From NCBI GenBank assembly GCA_032622095.1, contig CP136063.1:7109814-7173813 (forward strand): DNA of 64,000 nt, in the 5' to 3' direction. This document shows, one piece after another, positions 62,901 through 64,000 of this stretch. The position numbers and the translations under genes were made by a program. Position 1 is the stretch's first letter, and every line of letters starts with the position of its first letter. The notes below the pieces were generated by a model that saw only the letters and a list, made by a program, of their open reading frames with translations, was not told the DNA's origin and made no database searches. The DNA is from Siphonodentalium dalli. Taxonomy: Eukaryota; Mollusca; Scaphopoda; Gadilida; Siphonodentaliidae.

Positions 62901-63483
62901 TATCCAAAGAATGTTTTCGTGATTACATCCAATATATCATATGTTTTGTCTGAAAGCTCTCGTATTTTCACACCAGCTATCATACCGCTGTGTGCTACCT
63001 CACATGACCGAATGAGAACATGTGAATCGGGGGGGGGGGGGGTCAACATTATAAACTCGATTTCAAACACAAATTTAAATATGGAGATCGAACACTTTAG
63101 TTCTGACGAGACGAATTATCCTTATATCTTCCAATTTTGGATCCACAAACATTCCAACTATGGATCCACAAACATTCCAACTATGGCTCCACAAAAATGC
63201 TGCGGTGTCATAACTTATAACCTTTACATTATGCACCCTGTTTATAGTAATACACTTTGGTATGATTGTGTTGAAGGTGTTATAAATGGAACATTGTGTT
63301 CACGTATAGACTTAACACTATGTCTTGCAATGCCGCATTACTTATGTCCGTGTTGAACAAGATAAAATGTAACCTTGTTTCCACGTATAAACTTACCGCT
63401 GGCAATTGCTTGTTCCATTTTCCCGGATTGAACGAGTTGCCAATGTTACCAGCCGTATCACATGACATAACGCTATCGCTGCC
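17856..63483 (-). CDS. FRRS1: FRRS1-like DOMON / cytochrome b561 gene, 3' part, ten exons
   Basis: Known of the family: ferric-chelate reductase 1-like proteins are membrane oxidoreductases with an extracellular DOMON domain and a six-helix, haem-binding cytochrome b561 core that passes electrons across the membrane. Seen: ten minus-strand exons with GT-AG borders and matching phases, 1008 nt in total, encoding the C-terminal 335 residues. DOMON marks are [15 protein letters not shown] and [16 protein letters not shown]. The b561 core has six hydrophobic helices and the expected histidines in KAH, WFQVHR, HKYHP and VAHW. The start codon, reeler domain and first part of DOMON lie beyond the right edge. 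Introns run from 1.0 to 18.4 kb and are swollen by tandem arrays. Exons are annotated individually below. Assignment to FRRS1 itself rather than another DOMON-b561 paralogue is less certain than the family. Confidence 0.9.
17955..19797. other. Intron I-J, low-copy part
   Basis: Mostly unremarkable. It holds a 38-bp tandem duplication at 18623-18698 ('gacagcaatatag' unit), a direct repeat of about 60 bp at 18378-18440 and 19142-19200 ('ctcagacagagaacatgta'), and an inverted repeat at about 19334-19416 ('tgttctttaccagaat'). Confidence 0.5.
19798..20254. mobile_element. TTAA-flanked MITE, second type
   Basis: A 457-bp element with short inverted ends AGGCCCACTTAAT / ATTAAGTGGGCCT directly flanked by TTAA. 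No coding capacity was seen. The TTAA target suggests another piggyBac-related family; the ends differ from MITE P. Confidence 0.55.
20255..22305. other. Intron I-J, other small repeats
   Basis: Includes a 27-bp tandem duplication at 20818-20875 ('tttaacacgaatcttata'), degenerate copies of the 70-bp palindrome at about 21140-21245, and a (TTA)n run at 21421-21441. The rest is unrecognised. Confidence 0.45.
22306..22845. repeat. Perfect 18-bp tandem array, 30 copies
   Basis: Thirty copies of ATATGATAAACGGCCACT, identical as far as I can read, in the intron between exons I and J. The unit is a multiple of three, so several frames on both strands stay open (MINGHY, YDKRPL, SGRLSY, VAVYHI repeats). 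None is a credible protein. Confidence 0.95.
22950..22969 (-). CDS. FRRS1: FRRS1-like exon I: tentative 20-nt microexon
   Basis: Exon H ends in phase 1 and the last exon starts in phase 0, so an exon of length 3n+2 must lie between them. The best candidate I found is 20 nt, with acceptor GCTCAG|AAA and a near-consensus donor CCC|GTAAGT. It adds EIPSTLP, a short cytoplasmic linker before the final helix. The total coding length becomes a multiple of three. Nothing else supports it, and a better exon could be hidden in the 10.4 kb between exons H and J. Confidence 0.4.
23908..27792. repeat. 3.9-kb minisatellite, 15-bp unit
   Basis: About 255-260 copies of CAATCCGGGGTACAA with ordered variants ('catcaatctgggg', 'cataatatccggag') that recur in blocks, indicating higher-order repeat units. 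It lies in the intron between exons H and I. The 15-bp period leaves frames open on both strands (NNPGY, LLYPG, PRIVV, PDCCT repeats); these are artefacts. Confidence 0.97.
28391..28531 (-). CDS. FRRS1: FRRS1-like exon H: last b561 core helices
   Basis: A 141-nt exon, phase 1 in and phase 1 out. It encodes [19 protein letters not shown], a helix [18 protein letters not shown], and a cytoplasmic Cys/Glu-rich segment KCCEERS. The acceptor is TTTCACAG|TT and the donor TCTG|GTGAGT. The upstream intron contains seven partial copies of the acceptor region and exon start between 28560 and 30780; five keep AG at the acceptor, and in those the phase is retained. Confidence 0.9.
28561..28625 (-). pseudogene. 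Copy 1 of exon H start with acceptor
   Basis: On the minus strand, CCACAG|TT is followed in exon H phase by [19 protein letters not shown] and then TGA. It is the longest and best-preserved of the exon H copies. Confidence 0.8.
28893..29236. repeat. Tandem duplication of about 175 bp
   Basis: Two copies beginning 'aaatttagcatcga' and containing 'aaacataattacg', 'gtcattttaag' and 'ataagagttttatcga'. Intronic. Confidence 0.8.
29620..29690 (-). pseudogene. Copy 2 of exon H start with acceptor
   Basis: The minus strand reads ATCAG|TC, then [16 protein letters not shown] and TAA, in the phase used by exon H. Confidence 0.75.
29752..29922. repeat. Hairpin element inserted among exon H copies
   Basis: Two arms of about 75 bp are near-perfect inverted copies ('tgtttttcttgtactcgtcc', 'aggttgtggtgaaaagtca') around a 20-bp centre. 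It looks like a short fold-back MITE. Its left neighbour 'acaaatgtggaatataata' is part of the surrounding repeat. Confidence 0.75.
30279..30450 (-). pseudogene. Copies 3 and 4 of exon H start
   Basis: Copy 3 has lost the AG (ACAATC) but reads [19 protein letters not shown] then TGA. Copy 4 reads [23 protein letters not shown] and TAA. Confidence 0.75.
30480..30775 (-). pseudogene. Copies 5, 6 and 7 of exon H start
   Basis: Units of about 95 bp with an added 'catcatcatcatata' spacer. Copy 5: [18 protein letters not shown]. Copy 6: [20 protein letters not shown]. Copy 7 has lost the AG and reads [10 protein letters not shown]. Confidence 0.75.
30790..32830. other. Intron G-H remainder, nothing recognised
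   Basis: AT-rich with homopolymer runs near 31389-31410 and 32221-32229. No exon or element was supported. Confidence 0.4.
32839..32938 (-). CDS. FRRS1: FRRS1-like exon G: b561 loop and fourth haem histidine
   Basis: A 100-nt exon, phase 0 in and phase 1 out. It encodes [10 protein letters not shown], a basic loop (KDKKRP) and [17 protein letters not shown]. 'QP..A..RP......R.IFN..HW..G..AH.L' is the family pattern, here with N in place of Q at the exon F/G junction; the His in AHW is a haem ligand. The acceptor is excellent (TTTTACTTTTGCAG) and the donor is GGAA|GTAAGT. No splice-site duplication is visible around it. Confidence 0.92.
33904..33978 (-). CDS. FRRS1: FRRS1-like exon F: b561 helix with HKYHP motif
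   Basis: A 75-nt exon, phase 0 at both ends, 25 codons: [20 protein letters not shown] plus LTLIN. 'H.xHPxxGxI' opens the third helix of the b561 core and carries a conserved haem histidine. The acceptor is TATTTCAG|ATA and the donor AAT|GTAAGT. No tandem copies of either splice site are visible near this exon, in contrast with its neighbours C, D, E and H. Confidence 0.9.
34826..35232. repeat. Minisatellite, 63-bp unit
   Basis: Six to seven copies of a unit with 'ggaacggctgaatcgacggt' and 'ctgcacgagttccatgta' in the intron between exons E and F. It shows no resemblance to exon sequence. Confidence 0.9.
35381..35460 (-). repeat. 20-bp tandem repeat of the exon E donor
   Basis: On the minus strand AAGAATGGTCTGATGTAAGT occurs twice exactly, then twice in diverged form. 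The first copy contains the end of exon E and its donor. Confidence 0.9.
35449..35535 (-). CDS. FRRS1: FRRS1-like exon E: b561 helix with QVHR histidine
   Basis: An 87-nt exon, phase 0 at both ends. It encodes [10 protein letters not shown] through a transmembrane helix to FVKEQEWSD. Joined to exon D it restores WFQVHR, where the His is a conserved b561 haem ligand. The acceptor is TTATAG|GTT and the donor GAT|GTAAGT. The last exon bases plus the donor are repeated exactly once 20 bp further on, so two identical donors compete. Use of the second inserts 20 nt and gives a stop codon immediately in exon F. Confidence 0.92.
36000..37070. other. Intron D-E part, nothing recognised
   Basis: A 158-codon plus-strand frame at 36207-36683 has no family features and is antisense to the intron; I treat it as chance. 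Confidence 0.4.
37075..37760. repeat. Degenerate repeat rich in GTTGGAAATTTCCAAC palindromes
   Basis: Several blocks carry 'cagttggaaattttccaacc' with short G runs, and part of this is a duplication of about 190 bp (37300-37390 versus 37465-37550). A hairpin with arms 'acaccgggc' / 'gcccggtgt' lies at 37600-37640. A related phrase recurs near 60548-60580. Origin unknown. Confidence 0.55.
38105..38180. repeat. Short tandem duplication of about 31 bp
   Basis: Two and a half copies of a unit with 'ttattagtataa' and 'gtgcgtgctgg' on the donor side of exon D. No exon sequence is involved. Confidence 0.75.
38343..38458 (-). CDS. FRRS1: FRRS1-like exon D: first b561 helix to WFQ
   Basis: A 116-nt exon, phase 1 in and phase 0 out. 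It encodes [10 protein letters not shown], then a hydrophobic helix, and ends [10 protein letters not shown]. The pattern 'KAHxxLMxxAW ... WYKxxWPN... WFQ|VHR' is diagnostic for the cytochrome b561 core of FRRS1 proteins. The acceptor is TATTTCGCAG|CTTGTT and the donor CAG|GTATGT. Its acceptor plus the first exon bases recur eight more times in the long array immediately upstream in the intron. Confidence 0.92.
38459..40335. repeat. 1.9-kb array containing copies of the exon D acceptor
   Basis: The proximal part (38462-39487) is about 19 copies of a 54-bp unit with 'atatgcatagcataaacctt', 'aacactaacactaacca' and 'tcgatccctgacc'; some units carry 'ccctaaccctaacc'. The distal part has longer units that add 'aacaagctgcgaaatagagc', which on the minus strand is the exon D acceptor and first exon bases. 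I count eight such copies at about 39494, 39577, 39753, 39837, 39917, 40000, 40079 and 40201. Long frames across the 54-bp part are artefacts of the period. Confidence 0.95.
40563..40908. repeat. Minisatellite, 21-bp unit
   Basis: About sixteen copies of AGGGGACCCGTTCTTTATAT(C) with a few substitutions. Confidence 0.95.
41646..42021 (+). mobile_element. piggyBac-like MITE P, copy 3, left end missing
   Basis: It contains the 'ggatatcattggaaccgg' block, both palindromes and the right end with GGGTTAA, but the left TTAA end and about 110 bp are absent. Confidence 0.7.
42022..42640. other. Intron C-D part
   Basis: Unrecognised except for a degenerate AT-rich run with 'tatgttatatg' steps at 42540-42630. 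Confidence 0.4.
42645..43093 (-). repeat. Tandem copies of the exon C end and donor
   Basis: From 42806 to 43093, about nine units of around 34 bp repeat the donor region (minus strand CACGGTTAGTATTCAATA). From 42645 to 42806, three longer degenerate units also repeat the last 35 or so exon bases; on the minus strand these read [20 protein letters not shown] and TTGPTQVKA against [11 protein letters not shown] in exon C. Confidence 0.85.
43094..43216 (-). CDS. FRRS1: FRRS1-like exon C: DOMON-to-b561 linker with first haem histidine
   Basis: A 123-nt exon, phase 1 in and phase 1 out. With one base from exon B it reads [11 protein letters not shown], then [13 protein letters not shown], and ends [10 protein letters not shown]. 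'H..xP..S..KVDF' followed by 'KLVKAH' is the expected linker of FRRS1 proteins before the first b561 helix; the terminal His is a likely haem ligand. The acceptor is CGCTCGTCAG|CA with a poor pyrimidine tract; the donor is CACG|GTTAGT. Both splice sites sit at the end of tandem arrays containing copies of themselves: 69-bp units on the acceptor side and units of about 34 bp on the donor side. The neighbouring phases confirm the boundaries. Confidence 0.88.
43217..43527 (-). repeat. 69-bp tandem array containing the exon C acceptor
   Basis: Five units, the first fused to exon C. The shared minus-strand segment CGCTCGTCAG|CA is the acceptor, giving four additional copies near 43285, 43354, 43423 and 43492. 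In phase the copies read A-YTIIHV then TAA. The antisense open frame ([11 protein letters not shown] repeats) is a by-product of the period. Confidence 0.9.
43555..43979 (-). mobile_element. piggyBac-like MITE P, copy 4 (reverse orientation)
   Basis: TTAA at both ends, inverted ends CCCTTTACCCAACA, both palindromes, and the unique block at the right instead of the left. It lies just beyond the exon C acceptor array. Confidence 0.8.
43976..44025. repeat. 15-bp triplication
   Basis: Three copies of TTAAGCGCTATCATG starting at the TTAA of MITE P copy 4. Confidence 0.9.
44062..44340 (+). pseudogene. Retroelement C-terminal ORF fragment, possibly Penelope-like
   Basis: An open stretch of 92 codons without a start. 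It contains '[19 protein letters not shown]' and '[10 protein letters not shown]...[15 protein letters not shown]'. This order (gyp.kLid.gi..A..ip, then vvT.n..NPn....lpvL..S..mkel) resembles the region after reverse transcriptase in Penelope-like and some other retroelements. No start, RT core or endonuclease is present. It lies antisense in the intron between exons B and C. The class is uncertain. Confidence 0.4.
44485..44855 (-). repeat. Dispersed repeat D, copy 3 (reverse)
   Basis: The reverse complement matches 4012-4395 through several blocks ('gatatgaaacactccgg', 'gatcaaatatgaatgg', 'ctgatcagtttta', 'agtacataatatg'). Its end is about 10 bp from the donor of exon B. Confidence 0.75.
44866..45025 (-). 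CDS. FRRS1: FRRS1-like exon B: DOMON domain, C-terminal part
   Basis: A 160-nt exon, starting in phase 0 and ending in phase 1. It encodes 53 codons from PNNVAGISG to [17 protein letters not shown] and [17 protein letters not shown] are hallmark late DOMON strands of FRRS1-type proteins. The acceptor is TTTCAG|CCA and the donor CAG|GTGAGT, close to consensus. It is separated from exon A by an 18.4-kb intron. On its 5' side the intron starts with a CCAGGT-type repeat and then a 45-bp array. On its 3' side it is followed within 10 bp by an inverted copy of a dispersed repeat. Confidence 0.9.
45068..45360. mobile_element. CCAGGT-type element with internal repeat expansion, copy 1
   Basis: It begins with 'cccatataaaaatgtacctg' and continues as degenerate repeats of the 'acccaggtatttac' kind. 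The same end in inverted orientation closes the related element at 58545-59392. Confidence 0.55.
45388..47216. repeat. 1.8-kb minisatellite, 45-bp unit
   Basis: About forty copies of a unit with 'gcatcattgacgtgtagtta' and 'ccttattaaccctttctata', upstream of exon B in gene orientation. The period of 45 leaves plus-strand frames partly open ([13 protein letters not shown]). Confidence 0.92.
47217..47940. other. Intron A-B part, nothing recognised
   Basis: No exon or element was supported. Confidence 0.4.
47941..48456 (+). pseudogene. Non-LTR retrotransposon (LINE) reverse transcriptase C-terminus, broken
   Basis: The frame reads [43 protein letters not shown], an in-frame TAA at 48289, and then continues in the same frame with [14 protein letters not shown] and FKSALKEKI to a TGA at 48454. 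'Y.s.vWdP...di.kLE.iQRrAarfi' followed by 'sL..RR...l' and a final 'DWN.Lp......FK..L' is the classic C-terminal tail of Jockey/CR1-type LINE proteins. The catalytic RT core is missing (5' truncation). It is antisense to the host gene, in intron A-B. Confidence 0.85.
48698..48920. repeat. Tandem duplication with about 135-bp spacing
   Basis: Two copies of a block with 'ggtaatccctaaataccagg' and 'caacagttgttacac'. Confidence 0.8.
49221..49598. mobile_element. PIF/Harbinger-like MITE, copy 1
   Basis: Inverted ends GCGACACCAATTTTTAAGTC... flanked by TTA on both sides. Three-base TWA target duplications are typical of PIF/Harbinger. The interior includes 'aaccggatgcgacagcacat'. No coding sequence. 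A second copy lies in opposite orientation at 56551-56953. Confidence 0.75.
50904..51031. repeat. Hairpin element
   Basis: Arms 'aacggcggtttcaatgcggt' and 'aaatcagcaaact' with their complements around a short centre near 50970; length about 128 bp. Confidence 0.75.
52561..52782. mobile_element. Fold-back MITE with TACAGTAAT ends, copy 1
   Basis: Near-perfect inverted repeat with arms of about 110 bp ('taattaatcgactccttaac', 'cataattctgctg', 'gctttccgatgaatggca'). Confidence 0.8.
53330..54225. repeat. ATGTAC-rich tract
   Basis: Frequent short runs of 'acatgtacatgta' and 'taccggtact', diffuse rather than tandem. Such tracts recur through 49-59 kb and are common in molluscan DNA. Confidence 0.5.
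54276..54444. mobile_element. Fold-back MITE with TACAGTAAT ends, copy 2, partial
   Basis: Same ends and arm sequence as 52561-52782, with most of one arm centre deleted. Confidence 0.75.
54859..54990. repeat. Hairpin with internally repeated arms
   Basis: Each arm carries two related blocks ('gtcctgctaatatgctatga', 'gtcctgctgaattgctatga'), so the hairpin appears to have formed from a duplicated unit. Confidence 0.7.
55580..56523. mobile_element. Fold-back element of about 940 bp
   Basis: Two arms of about 450 bp are inverted copies with roughly 80-90% similarity by eye, meeting near 56035 ('tttaaagatgcataatc'). The outer ends read TAAAGGTACTCAATCCG-like and its complement. No open coding sequence was found. 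The right arm carries a long G run at 56109-56122 that the left arm shows as a shorter C run. Confidence 0.75.
56551..56953. mobile_element. PIF/Harbinger-like MITE, copy 2
   Basis: TAA on both sides, ends GGCGACACCAATTTTTAAGT; inverted relative to 49221-49598. It carries a run of about 14 G. Confidence 0.8.
56960..57215. repeat. Degenerate repeat of about 160 bp, mollusc-type
   Basis: One and a half copies with 'gtttccggatgataacttca', 'gtgtgatcatatctgaacca' and 'gagagttatggccctttt'. Similar dispersed tandem blocks are frequent in marine mollusc genomes (recalled knowledge). Confidence 0.6.
57216..58544. other. Intron A-B part, nothing recognised
   Basis: No exon, element or tandem array was supported. 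Confidence 0.4.
58545..59392. mobile_element. CCAGGT-type element with internal repeat expansion, copy 2
   Basis: The left part is a direct array of 'acccaggtgtaccttggtgt' units. At about 58765 the orientation flips and the same unit continues reversed to about 59215. It ends with 'acccaggtacatttttatat' plus 'gggcg', the inverse of the start of 45068-45360. The antisense and sense frames ([14 protein letters not shown]) come from the repeat. Confidence 0.65.
59393..61260. other. Intron A-B part, low-copy
   Basis: Only a (GAT/GAC)n run at about 60120-60172 and a C run at 60216-60225 stand out. No exon was supported. Confidence 0.45.
61270..61700. repeat. Degenerate repeat of small palindromes
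   Basis: About ten scattered repeats of 'aaagaacggtataccgctct' and its near-complement 'agagcggtataccgttctt'; each unit is itself close to palindromic. Confidence 0.7.
61724..61762. repeat. 7-bp microsatellite (TCTATAG)n
   Basis: Five to six copies. Confidence 0.9.
62195..62460. repeat. Inverted repeat, left arm
   Basis: Its reverse complement matches 63008-63290 through 'gtgtcataacttataac', 'ggatccacaaacattcc', 'aactaaagtgttc' and a C/G run. The spacing is about 550 bp. The pair may be the ends of an element of about 1.1 kb just downstream of exon A. Confidence 0.7.
63008..63290. repeat. Inverted repeat, right arm
   Basis: Partner of 62195-62460. It contains a 17-bp tandem duplication ('ggatccacaaacattccaac') and a run of 14 G. 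It ends about 100 bp from the donor of exon A. Confidence 0.7.
63397..63483 (-). CDS. FRRS1: FRRS1-like exon A: DOMON domain, middle part
   Basis: An 87-nt exon, phase 0 at both ends, 29 codons. It begins [12 protein letters not shown] and ends GKWNKQLPA. GxDSVxxC followed by an asparagine-rich turn is the part of a DOMON domain that follows the 'GFSxDxxM' strand. The acceptor is pyrimidine-rich (cgtcttcag) and the donor is GCG|GTAAGT. It is the most 5' exon I can find; the preceding exon must lie beyond position 64000. A weaker copy of the donor region lies about 79 bp further into the intron. An inverted-repeat arm lies just downstream at about 63008-63290. Confidence 0.85.
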
Positions 63484-64000
63484 CTGAAGACGAAAATGCA
63501 TGAGTTAGCTAATTCAGACAAAGGCCAACGTGACACAATTGGAGCATTCCGAATTATCCAATACAATACTACTTTCACAAGACACATAATCAGTTACATT
63601 TTCCGATGTACTATTACATGTACTTGTAAAATATCAGTGCCGTCGAGGAATTTGGAGGATCCGAACTTTTTGATACCACTGCTAAGTTAGAATGACGAAC
63701 GTATACCACTGTCTGCATGGTATAATAACTAAATAACAAATAAATAACTTTCCATATGTATAACTTGTAAAAGAAAAAAACAAATTTGCATTAATTTGTG
63801 CTGAGAGACGGCTTATATGTTGGTTAGCGTGTGAGAGGCCTGCGGTATTACCATGGTCGCCCGCTCGGTGTCGCCCACACGTAACAATCAAAACACGTGT
63901 AAGGTTGGACAGTTGGGGCTTAACATGGCAGCATACTGTATTACTAACGTCGCTCACTCGTTGCCCACACGCGTAACGATCAAACCACATGTCAGATTGG
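63484..64000. other. Intron upstream of exon A, nothing recognised
   Basis: I looked for the preceding DOMON exon on the minus strand and did not find it. A direct repeat with 'ttgcccacacg' / 'tcgcccacacg' and 'taacaatcaaaacac' / 'taacgatcaaaccac' lies at about 63865-63990. Confidence 0.5.

Overview
The window is animal nuclear DNA, most likely from a mollusc or another lophotrochozoan. The coding sequence is split into short exons by long GT-AG introns. The DNA is AT-rich and crowded with MITEs, fold-back elements and minisatellites. ATGTAC-rich tracts and a degenerate repeat built around 'gagagttatggccct' resemble repeats familiar from bivalve and gastropod genomes; the host assignment is an inference from these. 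There are no bacterial-style genes, rRNAs or CRISPR arrays, and I recognised no tRNA.

One real gene is visible. It lies on the minus strand from about 63.5 kb (5' side, running off the right edge) down to a stop codon at 17,856. It encodes a ferric-chelate-reductase-1-like protein (DOMON domain plus cytochrome b561 core). I placed ten exons (63397-63483, 44866-45025, 43094-43216, 38343-38458, 35449-35535, 33904-33978, 32839-32938, 28391-28531, a tentative 20-nt exon 22950-22969, and 17856-17954). Their phases agree at every junction; with the 20-nt exon they sum to 1008 nt (335 residues plus stop). The N-terminal part, by family knowledge a reeler domain and the start of DOMON, lies outside the window.

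Layout: 1-17.4 kb is intergenic repeat-rich DNA (a ~140-bp satellite, several minisatellites, TTAA-flanked piggyBac-like MITEs, a TA-flanked MITE and a 70-bp palindrome family). From 17.4 to 17.84 kb a MITE abuts the gene's stop codon. From 18 to 45 kb come most exons, with introns expanded by tandem arrays, including a 3.9-kb array of a 15-bp unit and 30 apparently identical copies of an 18-bp unit. From 45 to 63.4 kb is one 18.4-kb intron holding a 45-bp array, LINE and retroelement remnants, PIF/Harbinger-like MITEs, a ~940-bp fold-back and other inverted repeats.

The most striking observation is that tandem repeats in this gene are anchored on splice junctions. Four exons, and possibly a fifth, have an acceptor or donor, with some adjoining exon sequence, duplicated into the neighbouring intron. 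This gives two to about nine near-identical competing splice sites per junction. In the cases I translated, use of a copy leads in the correct phase to an early stop codon.
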